From the NCBI RefSeq assembly GCF_048268305.1, contig NZ_JBLWVT010000001.1:372001-436000 (forward strand): a stretch of 64,000 nucleotides of DNA, read 5' to 3'. This document shows positions 8,748 to 17,463 of the stretch, piece after piece; the stretch's first letter is position 1; each line of letters opens with the position of its first letter. The DNA is from Pseudodonghicola sp048268305. GTDB lineage: Bacteria > Pseudomonadota > Alphaproteobacteria > Rhodobacterales > Rhodobacteraceae. The notes beneath the pieces were generated by a model that was given only the letters and a program-made list of their open reading frames with translations, ran no database searches and had not been told where the DNA came from. The position numbers were made by a program, and so were the translations under genes.

Positions 8748-9997
8748 GCCGTTCGGACGACGATCTGCTTGCCACTGTCCGGGCCGCCTTGGGCCCGGAA
8801 CCGCCCGAGACCCTGGGCATCGCCCTGTCGGGCGGTGGGGATTCGGTGGCGCTCCTTCACCTTCTGAGCCGCTGCTTCGCCGGCAGCGCCACCCGGCTGT
8901 TCGCGGCCACCGTCGATCACGGGCTGCGCCCCGAGGCGGCGGAGGAGGCGCGAGAAGCCGGGCGTCTTTGCGAAGCTCTTGGGATCCCGCATGATATCCT
9001 GCGCTGGCAGGGCTGGGACGGGCAGGGCAACCTACAGGACCACGCGCGTCAGGCGCGGTATCGGCTGCTGATCGACTGGGCCGGGGGGCGGGGCATCGGG
9101 GCGTTGGCTCTGGGTCATACCGCAGACGATCAGGCCGAAACCTTGCTGATGCGGCTGGGCCGCGCCGCTGGCCCCGCGGGCTTGCGCGGCATGGCGGGGC
9201 AGAGCCTGCGCGATGGTGTCTTGCTGCTGCGCCCGCTGCTGGCGCTGTCGCGTGCCGATCTGCGGGCCTATCTGACGCGGCAGGGGCTGGGCTGGGTCGA
9301 GGATCCGTCGAACCAGGATGATCATTACACCCGGGTCCGCGCCCGCGCCGCGCTGGCGGGGCTGGCGCCACTGGGGATCACCGCCGAGGGGCTGTGTGAT
9401 GTGGCGGCCAATATGGCGCGGGCCGATCAGGCGCTGGGGTGGGCCACCTTTCAGGCCGCCGGCGACCTGGCGCAAATCCGCGCCGGGGCCGTCGCCTTCG
9501 AGACGCGGGGCTTTACCCTTTTGCCCGAAGAGATCGCCCGCCGGCTGATCACTGGCGCCATCGGCTGGATCGGCCGGCCGACCTATCCGCCACGCCGCGC
9601 GCCGGTCGAACGTCTGTTGTCAGATCTGCGACAGGGCGGGGCAGGGGCGCTTTGCGGCTGCCGGGTGATGATCCGCCGCGGCGCCGTCTGGGTCTGCCGC
9701 GAATATAATGCCGTCCGCGGGCTGCGGGGGGCGCCGGACGCGCTCTGGGACGGGCGCTGGCGGCTCGAAGGGCCGGCCCCGGCGGGGGCGGAGCTTGCCG
9801 CGCTCGGTCCAAAGGGCCTTGCCCTCTGCCCGGATCGGCGCGACACCGGCCTGCCGTCCGCGGTTCTCGAAGCCGCCCCGGCGCTCTGGCTGGACGGGCG
9901 GTTGATCGCGGCGCCGCTGGCCGAGGTGTCGTCTGAGCGGCGGTTGCATCTGGTGGACCGGGGGGCGGGGTTTCGTGCGGGGCTTTTATCGCATTGA
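8744..9997 (+). CDS. tilS: tRNA(Ile)-lysidine synthetase TilS
   Basis: A 417-residue PP-loop ATPase that converts the wobble cytidine of the CAU-anticodon tRNA-Ile to lysidine. The PP-loop SGGGDS lies at residues 29-34. DHGLRPEAAEEA and LGHTADDQAETLLMRL are further N-type ATP-pyrophosphatase motifs, and the C-terminal region is degenerate as is common for the family. The GTG start overlaps the cpoB stop (GTGA at 8744-8747), so it is coupled to the tol operon. The gene is essential in most bacteria. Confidence 0.95.
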   Translation: MSRSDDDLLATVRAALGPEPPETLGIALSGGGDSVALLHLLSRCFAGSATRLFAATVDHGLRPEAAEEAREAGRLCEALGIPHDILRWQGWDGQGNLQDHARQARYRLLIDWAGGRGIGALALGHTADDQAETLLMRLGRAAGPAGLRGMAGQSLRDGVLLLRPLLALSRADLRAYLTRQGLGWVEDPSNQDDHYTRVRARAALAGLAPLGITAEGLCDVAANMARADQALGWATFQAAGDLAQIRAGAVAFETRGFTLLPEEIARRLITGAIGWIGRPTYPPRRAPVERLLSDLRQGGAGALCGCRVMIRRGAVWVCREYNAVRGLRGAPDALWDGRWRLEGPAPAGAELAALGPKGLALCPDRRDTGLPSAVLEAAPALWLDGRLIAAPLAEVSSERRLHLVDRGAGFRAGLLSH

Positions 9998-10020
9998 ACC
10001 TCGGTCAATGATGTCTATTT
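9994..10020 (+). promoter_or_regulatory. Candidate RpoH-type promoter for ftsH
   Basis: TTGAAC at 9994-9999 overlaps the tilS stop, and CTATTT lies at 10015-10020. TTG and CTATTT are separated by 18 bases, close to the alphaproteobacterial RpoH pattern (TTG, 17-18 bases, CTATNT). ftsH is a heat-shock gene in many bacteria. The match is visual only. Confidence 0.35.
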
Positions 10021-10073
10021 TATGCGGGAACCGACGGTCGTGCCTGCGGCCGCGCATTTAGGAGAGAGTTTCC

Positions 10074-11990
10074 TTGGGCAACCTACGCAATATCGCCTTT
10101 TGGGTCGTGCTGTTCCTGCTGATCTTGGTGCTGTTCAACCTGTTCAGCGGATCGGGGACGACCCTGCAAAGCCGCGAGATCACCTATTCCGACTTTATCA
10201 GCGCGGTTCAGGGGAATGAGGTCAGCTCGGTCACTCTGGATGGTGAGCAGGTCCGGTTCCGTGGCACCGACGGTCAGGACTATATCACCATCAAGCCCAC
10301 GGATGCGCAGATCACCGATCTGCTGATCGAACACAAGGTGCCGGTGCGGGCCGAAAAGCAGCAACAGTCGGGGCTGCAATCCTTCCTGATCACGCTCTTG
10401 CCCTTCATCCTGCTGATCGGTGTCTGGGTCTATTTCATGAACCGGATGCAGGGCGGCGGACGCGGCGGGGCGATGGGCTTCGGCAAGTCACGGGCCAAGT
10501 TGCTGACCGAAAAGCAGGGCCGGGTGACATTTGACGATGTCGCCGGCATCGACGAGGCCAAGGAAGAGCTGGAAGAGATCGTCGAATTCCTGCGCAACCC
10601 GCAGAAATTCAGCCGTCTGGGCGGCAAGATCCCGAAGGGCGCGCTTTTGGTCGGCCCTCCGGGGACCGGTAAGACGTTGCTGGCGCGCGCCATCGCCGGC
10701 GAGGCGGGGGTTCCCTTCTTCACCATCTCGGGCTCCGACTTCGTCGAGATGTTCGTGGGCGTCGGTGCCAGCCGGGTCCGCGACATGTTCGAACAGGCCA
10801 AGAAGAACGCGCCCTGCATCGTCTTCATCGATGAAATCGACGCCGTCGGTCGCCACCGTGGCGCCGGCTATGGCGGCGGCAATGACGAACGCGAACAGAC
10901 GCTCAACCAACTTCTGGTCGAGATGGACGGCTTCGAGGCCAACGAGGGTGTGATCATCATCGCGGCCACCAACCGCAAGGATGTGCTGGACCCGGCGCTG
11001 CTGCGTCCCGGCCGGTTCGACCGTCAGGTCACCGTCGGCAACCCCGACATCAAGGGCCGCGAAAAGATCCTGGGCGTGCATGCCCGCAAGACCCCGCTGG
11101 GCCCGGATGTGGATCTGCGCATCATCGCTCGCGGCACTCCCGGGTTCTCGGGGGCCGATCTGGCCAACCTGGTGAACGAGGCCGCGCTGATGGCCGCCCG
11201 TGTCGGCCGCCGCTTCGTCACCATGGAGGATTTCGAAAGCGCCAAGGACAAGGTGATGATGGGGGCAGAGCGCCGCTCGATGGTGCTGACCCAGGATCAG
11301 AAGGAAAAGACCGCCTATCACGAGGCCGGCCACGCTGTGGTGGGCATCTCCCTGCCGATGTGCGACCCGGTCTATAAGGCAACGATCATCCCGCGTGGCG
11401 GCGCGCTGGGGATGGTGGTCTCTCTGCCCGAGATGGACCGGCTGAACTATCACAAGGACGAATGCCAGCAGAAGCTTGCCATGACCATGGCCGGCAAGGC
11501 GGCGGAAGTCCTGAAGTACGGCGAAGATCACGTGTCGAACGGGCCGTCGGGCGACATCATGCAGGCCAGCCAGCTGGCGCGCGCCATGGTGATGCGCTGG
11601 GGCATGTCCGACAAGGTCGGCAACATCGACTATGCCGAGGCGCACGAGGGCTATAGCGGCAATACCGCCGGCTTCTCGGTCTCTGCCCATACCAAGGAGC
11701 TGATCGAGGAGGAGGTGAAGACCTTCATCCAGAACGGTTATGAGGAAGCTGCCCGTATCCTGGCGGAGAAGCGCGAGGAATGGGAGCGGTTGGCGCAGGG
11801 GTTGCTGGAATACGAGACCCTGACCGGCGAGGAGATCAAGCGGGTGATGAATGGCGAGCCGCCGAACGTTGATGGCGACGGTGCCAATGGCGCCGACAAG
11901 GGCGGTGCCGCCAGCCTGACCGCGATCCCGAAGACCAAGCCCAAGACTCCGTCGTCCGACGGCGGGATGGAGCCTGAACCGAGCGCCTGA
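10074..11990 (+). CDS. ftsH: ATP-dependent zinc metalloprotease FtsH
   Basis: A 638-residue membrane-anchored AAA+ protease. Two membrane helices lie at about residues 7-23 and 104-122. Walker A GPPGTGKT is at 194-201, Walker B is CIVFIDEID, the second region of homology is RPGRFDR, and the zinc site HEAGH is at 416-420. It degrades misfolded membrane proteins and regulators at the inner membrane. The start is TTG, supported by AGGAGA nine to fourteen bases upstream and by the family N-terminus MGNLRNIAFW. A terminator follows directly, which closes the ruv-tol-ftsH region. Confidence 0.97.
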   Translation: MGNLRNIAFWVVLFLLILVLFNLFSGSGTTLQSREITYSDFISAVQGNEVSSVTLDGEQVRFRGTDGQDYITIKPTDAQITDLLIEHKVPVRAEKQQQSGLQSFLITLLPFILLIGVWVYFMNRMQGGGRGGAMGFGKSRAKLLTEKQGRVTFDDVAGIDEAKEELEEIVEFLRNPQKFSRLGGKIPKGALLVGPPGTGKTLLARAIAGEAGVPFFTISGSDFVEMFVGVGASRVRDMFEQAKKNAPCIVFIDEIDAVGRHRGAGYGGGNDEREQTLNQLLVEMDGFEANEGVIIIAATNRKDVLDPALLRPGRFDRQVTVGNPDIKGREKILGVHARKTPLGPDVDLRIIARGTPGFSGADLANLVNEAALMAARVGRRFVTMEDFESAKDKVMMGAERRSMVLTQDQKEKTAYHEAGHAVVGISLPMCDPVYKATIIPRGGALGMVVSLPEMDRLNYHKDECQQKLAMTMAGKAAEVLKYGEDHVSNGPSGDIMQASQLARAMVMRWGMSDKVGNIDYAEAHEGYSGNTAGFSVSAHTKELIEEEVKTFIQNGYEEAARILAEKREEWERLAQGLLEYETLTGEEIKRVMNGEPPNVDGDGANGADKGGAASLTAIPKTKPKTPSSDGGMEPEPSA

Positions 11991-12013
11991 GCGCCGGGAG
12001 ACGGATGAGACAG

Positions 12014-12045
12014 ACGGCCGGGCCTTGGTGCCCGGCCGTTTTCTT
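12014..12045 (+). terminator. Rho-independent terminator after ftsH
   Basis: A 9-bp perfect stem (CGGCCGGGC / GCCCGGCCG) with a CTTGGT loop runs directly into TTTTCTT, 24 bases after the ftsH stop. Confidence 0.92.
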
Positions 12046-12071
12046 ATGGCGGGTGCAGGCTGGACAGGTTT

Positions 12072-12089
12072 TGTATACCATGGTATGCA
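12072..12089. promoter_or_regulatory. Palindrome upstream of the methyltransferase gene
   Basis: ATACCATGGTAT (12075-12086) is a perfect 12-bp palindrome and extends to TGTATACCATGGTATGCA with one mismatch per arm. It lies about 30 bases upstream of the ATG at 12120, a position suited to an operator. The cognate regulator is unknown. Confidence 0.4.
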
Positions 12090-12119
12090 GTTCTTGTTTC
12101 AACCCTTCGAGTCCTTGCC

Positions 12120-12902
12120 ATGACCGCTGCCGACTGGAATCCCGACCTTTACGCCCGCTTCCGCGATCTGCGCCTGCAACCCGCGTTCGACCTTGCCAAC
12201 CGCATCGGCGCCCTGCCGCCCGGGGCGCTGTGCGATCTGGGATGTGGCGCCGGTGTGGCCGGCGCGCTGCTGCGCGAGCGGTTCCTAGGCCGACCGCTGC
12301 TGGGGCTCGACAGTTCGGCCGCGATGCTGGCCAAGGCCGAGACCACGGGCGCCTATGACCGGCTGGAGCAGGTGGATATCGCGACATGGGCGCCCGAGGC
12401 GCCGCTGGCGCTGATCTATTCCAACGCGGTGCTGCACTGGCTGCCCGATCATCACCGGCTGCTGCCGCATCTGGCTGGCCTGCTGGCGCCTGGGGGGCTG
12501 CTGGCGGTGCAGATGCCGCATCAGAACCCGGCGCCCTCGCACCGGCTGTGGCACGATCTGGTCGAACGGCATTTTCCCGGCCATTTCGATCCCTCGACCT
12601 CACCCGGCATCCTGGAACCGGCTGACTATTTCAACCTGCTGGCGCCGCTGGGCGAGTTGTCGCTGTGGGAAACCGAGTATTACCAGCGGCTCCCGGCCGA
12701 GACTGGGGGGCATCCGGTGCGGCTTTTCACCAGTTCGACCTTTGCCCGCCCGGTGCTCGACGCGCTGCGGCCCGAGGCGGCTACCGAACTCTGCCGGCTT
12801 TATGATGACGCGGCGGGCCATATCTATCCGTTGCGGGCTGACGGATCGGTGCTGTTCCCCTTCCGGCGGCTGTTCTTCGTGTTGCAGGCCCCCGCCATGT
12901 GA
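12120..12902 (+). CDS. Class I SAM-dependent methyltransferase, Tam-like
   Basis: A 260-residue soluble methyltransferase. The SAM-binding motif I is ALCDLGCGAGVAGALL (about residues 36-51). It is followed by LGLDSSAAMLAKA (motif II) and YSNAVLHWLPDH plus LLAPGGLLAVQMPHQN, which resemble trans-aconitate 2-methyltransferase (Tam). The C-terminal region (YYQRLPAETGGHPVRLFTSST) is also Tam-like. The likely substrate is a small carboxylic acid, but this rests on family resemblance only. It stands alone after the ftsH terminator with a palindrome in its upstream region. The start has only a weak Shine-Dalgarno sequence. Confidence 0.85.
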   Translation: MTAADWNPDLYARFRDLRLQPAFDLANRIGALPPGALCDLGCGAGVAGALLRERFLGRPLLGLDSSAAMLAKAETTGAYDRLEQVDIATWAPEAPLALIYSNAVLHWLPDHHRLLPHLAGLLAPGGLLAVQMPHQNPAPSHRLWHDLVERHFPGHFDPSTSPGILEPADYFNLLAPLGELSLWETEYYQRLPAETGGHPVRLFTSSTFARPVLDALRPEAATELCRLYDDAAGHIYPLRADGSVLFPFRRLFFVLQAPAM

Positions 12903-12938
12903 TAGATCGGGTCGCGATGGCGACAGGGGAGATGGTCG

Positions 12939-13517
12939 ATGGCGGCACTGGTGAAAACCGATTTCGAGGCAGAGGTCATCTGGCTGGGCCATGTGTCGGC
13001 AGCCAGCGGATCGCTCAGGGCGCGGCCGGTGGAGCGGTTGGAGCTGGGCTTTGACGGGCTGACCGGGGATCGTCACGGCGGCGCCTTCCGCGCCTCCTGT
13101 TCGCGGGTGCTGAACCTCTATCCGCGCGACACCAAAATCCGCAACGTTCGCCAGCTGTCGATCCTCTCGGAAGAGGAAATGATGCGGATCGCCGAGGGCA
13201 TGGGGGTGGAACGTCTGGACCCGGCGCTTCTGGGCGCCACCGTGGTGCTGCGCGGCATTCCCGATTTCACCCATGTGCCGCCCTCGTCGCGTTTGCAGGC
13301 ATCGGAGGGGCTGACGCTGGTGGTCGATATGGAGAACTTGCCCTGTGTCCTGCCCGGCCGCGAGATCGAGGCGGAGGAGCCCGGTCGTGGCGCGGCGTTC
13401 AAACCGGCTGCGGCGGGGCTGCGTGGGGTGACCGCCTGGGTCGAACGTCTGGGCACATTGGCGCTTGGCGATCGGCTGCGGTTGTTCATTCCTGCGCAAA
13501 GGGCCTGGGCACCCTAG
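12939..13517 (+). CDS. MOSC domain-containing protein
   Basis: A 192-residue single-domain MOSC protein (molybdenum cofactor sulfurase C-terminal type). The family features are LELGFDGLTGDRHGG near residues 34-48, RQLSILSEEEM, and the conserved cysteine in MENLPCVLPGREIE, which in MOSC proteins is thought to carry sulfur or contact the cofactor. LGTLALGDRLRLF near the end is also typical. Its substrate is unknown. The gene lies 36 bases after the methyltransferase and 79 bases before fhs, all on the same strand. Confidence 0.88.
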   Translation: MAALVKTDFEAEVIWLGHVSAASGSLRARPVERLELGFDGLTGDRHGGAFRASCSRVLNLYPRDTKIRNVRQLSILSEEEMMRIAEGMGVERLDPALLGATVVLRGIPDFTHVPPSSRLQASEGLTLVVDMENLPCVLPGREIEAEEPGRGAAFKPAAAGLRGVTAWVERLGTLALGDRLRLFIPAQRAWAP

Positions 13518-13596
13518 ATCTTTCGCTCCATTTCCGCCAGAGATCGAGCAACAGAGGCGCCAGCCGGGCGCCCGCTGACAGTGAGGGATCCGCAGG

Positions 13597-15273
13597 ATGA
13601 GCTTCAAATCCGACATCGAAATCGCCCGCGAGGCGCAGAAGCTTCCGATTCAGGAGATCGGCGCCAAGCTGGGCATCGGGGCGGCGGATTTGATCCCCTA
13701 CGGGCATGACAAGGCCAAGATCGCGCAGGGCTTCATCAAGGGGCTGGGTGACCGGCCCGAGGGGCGGCTGATCCTGGTGACGGCGGTGAACCCGACCCCG
13801 GCGGGCGAGGGCAAGACCACCACCACGGTGGGGCTGGGCGACGGGCTGGCGGCGATTGGCAAGCAGGCCGCCATCTGCATCCGCGAGGCCAGCCTTGGCC
13901 CCTGCTTCGGCATGAAGGGCGGCGCCGCTGGCGGCGGCCGTGCCCAGGTGGTGCCGATGGAAGAGATGAACCTGCATTTCACCGGCGATTTCCACGCCAT
14001 CACCAGCGCCCACAACCTGCTGGCGGCGATGATCGACAACCACATCTATTGGGGCAACGATCTGCAGATCGACGACCGCCGCATCACCTGGCGGCGGGTC
14101 ATGGACATGAACGACCGGGCGCTGCGCGATATCGTGGTGGGGCTGGGCGGGGTGTCGAACGGATCGCCCCGGCAGGGCGGTTTCGACATCACCGTGGCCT
14201 CCGAAGTGATGGCGATCCTCTGCCTTGCCACCGATCTGGACGATCTGCAGAACCGGCTGGGCGATATCATCGTCGCCTATCGCCGGGACAAGACCCCGAT
14301 CACCTGCCGCGACCTGAAGGCCGACGGGGCGATGACGGTGCTGTTGAAGGACGCGATGCAGCCCAACCTGGTGCAGACGCTGGAGAATACTCCGGCCTTC
14401 GTCCATGGCGGCCCCTTCGCGAATATCGCCCATGGCTGCAACAGCGTGATCGCCACCAGGACGGCGTTGAAGCTGGCCGATTATGTGGTGACCGAAGCGG
14501 GCTTCGGCGCCGATCTGGGGGCGGAGAAATTCCTCGACATCAAATGCCGCAAGGCGGGGCTGGCGCCCGATTGCGTGGTGCTGGTGGCGACGGTGCGGTC
14601 GATGAAGATGAACGGTGGTGTCGCCAAATCCGCCCTGGGGGCGGAGAATGTGGCGGCCGTGACCGCCGGTTGCGCCAACCTGGGTCGGCATCTGCGGAAC
14701 CTTCAGGGCTATGGCGTGCCGGTGGTGGTGGCGATCAACCATTTCGTTTCCGATACCGAGGCCGAGATCGCCGCGGTGAAGGACTATGTCGCCGCCTTGG
14801 ATGCCGAGGCGATCCTTTGCCGTCATTGGGAACAGGGCTCGGCCGGGATCCTCGACCTCGCCACCCGGGTGGCCGAGATCGCCGACAGCGGCGTGGCGGA
14901 TTTCGCGCCGCTCTATGGCGACGACCTCAGCCTCTTCGACAAGATCGACTGCATCGCCAAGCGCATCTATCACGCCGCCGAGGTGACCGCGCCGCCGCAG
15001 GTTCTGGCCCAGCTCAGGGAATGGGAGGCCGCAGGCTACGGCAAGCTGCCGGTCTGCATGGCGAAGACGCAATACAGCTTTTCCGCCGATCCGACCCTGC
15101 TGGGCGCGCCCGAGGGGCATACCATCCCGGTGCGCGAGGTGCGGCTGTCGGCGGGCGCCGGTTTCGTGGTGGCGATCTGCGGCGAGATCATGACGATGCC
15201 GGGCCTGCCCCGGGTGCCGGCGGCGGAAGCGATCCATCTGAACGAATTGGGCCAGATCGAAGGGCTGTTCTAA
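13597..15273 (+). CDS. fhs: Formate--tetrahydrofolate ligase
   Basis: A 558-residue enzyme that makes 10-formyl-tetrahydrofolate from formate, ATP and THF. The P-loop-like TPAGEGKTT is at residues 67-75. Downstream KGGAAGGGRAQVVPM, FTGDFHAITSAHNLLAA and DVVVTEAGFGADLGAEKF-type blocks are family hallmarks (the last reads YVVTEAGFGADLGAEKF). The length matches the family. It is followed by folD, which interconverts 10-formyl-, 5,10-methenyl- and 5,10-methylene-THF, so the pair can carry formate-derived carbon in the cytoplasm. Confidence 0.97.
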   Translation: MSFKSDIEIAREAQKLPIQEIGAKLGIGAADLIPYGHDKAKIAQGFIKGLGDRPEGRLILVTAVNPTPAGEGKTTTTVGLGDGLAAIGKQAAICIREASLGPCFGMKGGAAGGGRAQVVPMEEMNLHFTGDFHAITSAHNLLAAMIDNHIYWGNDLQIDDRRITWRRVMDMNDRALRDIVVGLGGVSNGSPRQGGFDITVASEVMAILCLATDLDDLQNRLGDIIVAYRRDKTPITCRDLKADGAMTVLLKDAMQPNLVQTLENTPAFVHGGPFANIAHGCNSVIATRTALKLADYVVTEAGFGADLGAEKFLDIKCRKAGLAPDCVVLVATVRSMKMNGGVAKSALGAENVAAVTAGCANLGRHLRNLQGYGVPVVVAINHFVSDTEAEIAAVKDYVAALDAEAILCRHWEQGSAGILDLATRVAEIADSGVADFAPLYGDDLSLFDKIDCIAKRIYHAAEVTAPPQVLAQLREWEAAGYGKLPVCMAKTQYSFSADPTLLGAPEGHTIPVREVRLSAGAGFVVAICGEIMTMPGLPRVPAAEAIHLNELGQIEGLF

Positions 15274-15308
15274 GCCGCCGCGATCTGTCCCCATAGCGCG
15301 CCGCGGTG

Positions 15309-15442
15309 GGTTTCCGTTGCGTCGCAGCCCGTGCGGATGGGAAACCGGAGGGTCGCCCGAAACCGGTGATTATCCTTTCCCCGCACTGGCGCTTGGTACA
15401 GGCCGACGCTAGAGCTTGCGCCAGAAAGTGGATTAGGAAAGG
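15309..15442 (+). promoter_or_regulatory. Structured leader of folD, candidate cis-regulatory RNA
   Basis: The fhs-folD spacer holds nested inverted repeats. GGTTTCC (15309-15315) pairs with GGAAACC (15340-15346). CCTTTCC (15374-15380) pairs with GGAAAGG (15436-15442), which is the folD Shine-Dalgarno. Inside this lies CTGGCGC (15386-15392) paired with GCGCCAG (15418-15424). The outer stem would hide the ribosome binding site. I do not recognise a known riboswitch consensus. Confidence 0.45.
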
Positions 15443-15449
15443 TCGATCA

Positions 15450-16334
15450 ATGACGGCGACAATAATCGACGGCAAGGCCTTCGCGGCGACGGTACGCGGC
15501 AAGGTGGCGGAACATGTGGCGCGGCTGAAGGCCGATCACGGGATCACCCCGGGGCTTGCCGTGGTTCTGGTGGGCGAGGATCCGGCCAGTCAGGTCTATG
15601 TCCGTTCCAAGGGCAAGATGACCGTCGAGGTCGGCATGAACTCCTATGAACACAAGCTGCCGGCCGAGACGTCGGAGGCCGATCTCCTGGCACTGATCGA
15701 GCAGCTCAACACCGATCCGGCGGTGCATGGCATCCTGGTGCAGCTGCCGCTGCCCGGCCATCTGAACGAGGATCTGGTGATCAACTCGATCGACCCGGCC
15801 AAGGATGTCGACGGCTTCCACATTTCCAACGTCGGGCTGCTGGCGACCGGGCAGAAGGCCATGGTGCCCTGCACGCCGCTGGGGTGCTTGATGATGCTGC
15901 GCCACCACCACGGCAGCCTCTCGGGGCTGGAGGCGGTGGTGATCGGCCGGTCGAACATCGTCGGCAAGCCGATGGCGCAACTGCTGCTGCGCGACAGCTG
16001 CACGGTGACCATCGCCCATTCGCGCACCAAGAACATCGAAGAGGTGGTCAAGCGCGCCGATATCGTCGTGGCCGCGGTGGGTCGTCCCGAAATGGTGACC
16101 GGCGACTGGATCAAGCCCGGCGCCACGGTGATCGACGTGGGCATCAACCGGGTCGAGGGGCGCAACGGCCTGTTGGGCGATTGCCATTTCGACAGCTGTG
16201 TCGAAGTTGCCGGCGCGATCACCCCGGTGCCGGGCGGCGTCGGGCCGATGACCATCGCTTGCCTTCTGGCCAATACGCTGACCGCCTGTTCGCGCGCCAA
16301 CGGTCTGGCCGAACCCGAGGGGCTGACGGCCTAA
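15450..16334 (+). CDS. folD: Bifunctional methylene-THF dehydrogenase / methenyl-THF cyclohydrolase FolD
   Basis: A 294-residue cytoplasmic enzyme of one-carbon metabolism. The catalytic Tyr50 and Lys54 lie in YVRSK. VLVQLPLPGHL, DGFHISNVG, the NADP-binding GRSNIVGKPMAQLLL and the C-terminal PVPGGVGPMTIACLLANT are all intact. The ATG at 15450 is chosen because it gives the family N-terminus MTATIIDGKAFA and AGGAAAGG lies about eight bases upstream. This Shine-Dalgarno is part of a predicted stem with an upstream CCTTTCC. Confidence 0.97.
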   Translation: MTATIIDGKAFAATVRGKVAEHVARLKADHGITPGLAVVLVGEDPASQVYVRSKGKMTVEVGMNSYEHKLPAETSEADLLALIEQLNTDPAVHGILVQLPLPGHLNEDLVINSIDPAKDVDGFHISNVGLLATGQKAMVPCTPLGCLMMLRHHHGSLSGLEAVVIGRSNIVGKPMAQLLLRDSCTVTIAHSRTKNIEEVVKRADIVVAAVGRPEMVTGDWIKPGATVIDVGINRVEGRNGLLGDCHFDSCVEVAGAITPVPGGVGPMTIACLLANTLTACSRANGLAEPEGLTA

Positions 16335-16347
16335 GTTTGCGATGCCG

Positions 16348-16378
16348 CGCCGACCCGCCGTATTTCGGCGGGTCGGCG
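16348..16378 (+). terminator. Strong hairpin after folD (terminator-like)
   Basis: A 12-bp perfect stem (GCCGACCCGCCG / CGGCGGGTCGGC, 16349-16360 and 16366-16377) with a TATTT loop starts 14 bases after the folD stop and extends by one further base pair. There is no clear T-tract, so it may block 3' exonucleases or act with Rho. Confidence 0.6.
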
Positions 16379-16566
16379 TGCTGGCGTTCTTCCATAGGTT
16401 GTTCTGCCTGTTTCAAGGGATGAAAGAGACCTCTGCCACAGCTCAATTTGCCACCAATCTGCACCAAGATTGTTGACGTAACGGAAATTATTACCGGAAG
16501 CGCATTTTCTCTTTCTTCAGAGACATCTAGGGTAGGGTTAGGAAACACGAATAAAACGGCGAATTA

Positions 16567-17418
16567 TTGGGTATTTTTCCGAAGCGGAACGCGACCCGCA
16601 CCTCTTTTCTGCCCCGGGTGTCACGCAGTGAGGCCGTGATCTGGGCAGTGTTTTCCTTTCTCGCAGCCTATGGCGCGCCTTTTGGGACCTATGGATTCAG
16701 TTTCAACCGCAGGTTGCTTTACTGGTCTTTGGTGGTGGTGATCTCCTCCCTGCTGGCGCGGTGCTTCAGCCGGCTGGCCTCCAGGCTGGTTCGGCGATTC
16801 TGGCAGGCAGACGGGATCGTCGTTCTGTTGATGAGCGTGTTTTTCACCCCGATTCTGCAGGGGCTGAACCTTTGGCTCCTGCCGCGTGGGGCGCCGAGCG
16901 TCGAAATGTTCCTGCATCTGATGACGCTGGTGGCCCTGATTTCTCTCGGGGTGGTGATGACGCGTCGGGTGATTCCGGCGCTGTTGCTGGGCGGCGAACA
17001 TGCGGCGGCACCGGCGCCACAGCCGGCGTTGCTCGAACTGCCTGAGCCGGACCTGGTCAAGGAACGTTTGCCCGATCCGGCCCCGCCGGTTGAGGAGAAT
17101 CCGCTGCCGCCCCGTCTGATGCGGCGGCTGTCCGAGGGGTTTCACGGGCCGATTCTGCGGCTTTGTTCCGAGGACCACTTTGTCGAAGTGGTTTCGGCCA
17201 CTAACCGGGAGCGGCTGAGGATGCGCCTGGCCGATGCAATCGACGAGATGGACACGGTTGCAGGCCACAGCGTGCACCGGTCGCATTGGGTCACCCGCGA
17301 GGCCATCGAAGGGGTGGAACGCGAAGGCGCGCGCATCTTCCTGCGGCTCAGCAATGGCGACCGGGTGCCGGTCAGCCGGACCTACAAGCCCAAGCTGGAA
17401 GCGGCGGGGATCCTCTGA
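16567..17418 (+). CDS. Membrane-bound LytTR-family DNA-binding protein
   Basis: A protein of up to 283 residues. About four membrane helices occupy the first 130 residues (AVIWAVFSFLAAYGAPFG, LLYWSLVVVISSLLARC, IVVLLMSVFFTPILQGLNL, FLHLMTLVALISLGVVMT). A Pro/Glu-rich linker leads to a C-terminal LytTR domain (about residues 180-283: ILRLCSEDHFVEVVSA, VHRSHWVTREAIEGVER, VPVSRTYKPKLEAAGI). The LytTR fold binds DNA, so this is probably a membrane-tethered transcription factor. The start is uncertain: TTG 16567 gives the longest form, GTG 16618 or 16636 a shorter one. It has its own upstream region and no obvious partner gene. Confidence 0.78.
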   Translation: MGIFPKRNATRTSFLPRVSRSEAVIWAVFSFLAAYGAPFGTYGFSFNRRLLYWSLVVVISSLLARCFSRLASRLVRRFWQADGIVVLLMSVFFTPILQGLNLWLLPRGAPSVEMFLHLMTLVALISLGVVMTRRVIPALLLGGEHAAAPAPQPALLELPEPDLVKERLPDPAPPVEENPLPPRLMRRLSEGFHGPILRLCSEDHFVEVVSATNRERLRMRLADAIDEMDTVAGHSVHRSHWVTREAIEGVEREGARIFLRLSNGDRVPVSRTYKPKLEAAGIL

Positions 17419-17463
17419 CCCGGGCTCAGAGAGAGGCGGGCGGCGGATCGCTGTCCGCCACCG

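Noticed and set aside
7035..9371. 778-codon open frame on the minus strand
   Set aside because: It lies antisense to tolB, pal, cpoB and tilS, all strongly recognised. Its product is rich in Arg/Pro/Gly with no family resemblance, as expected for a GC-rich shadow frame.
9994..10008. FNR-like TTGA...TCAA near the ftsH start
   Set aside because: The spacing is seven bases between TTGA and TCAA; FNR sites need six. The sequence also overlaps the tilS stop.
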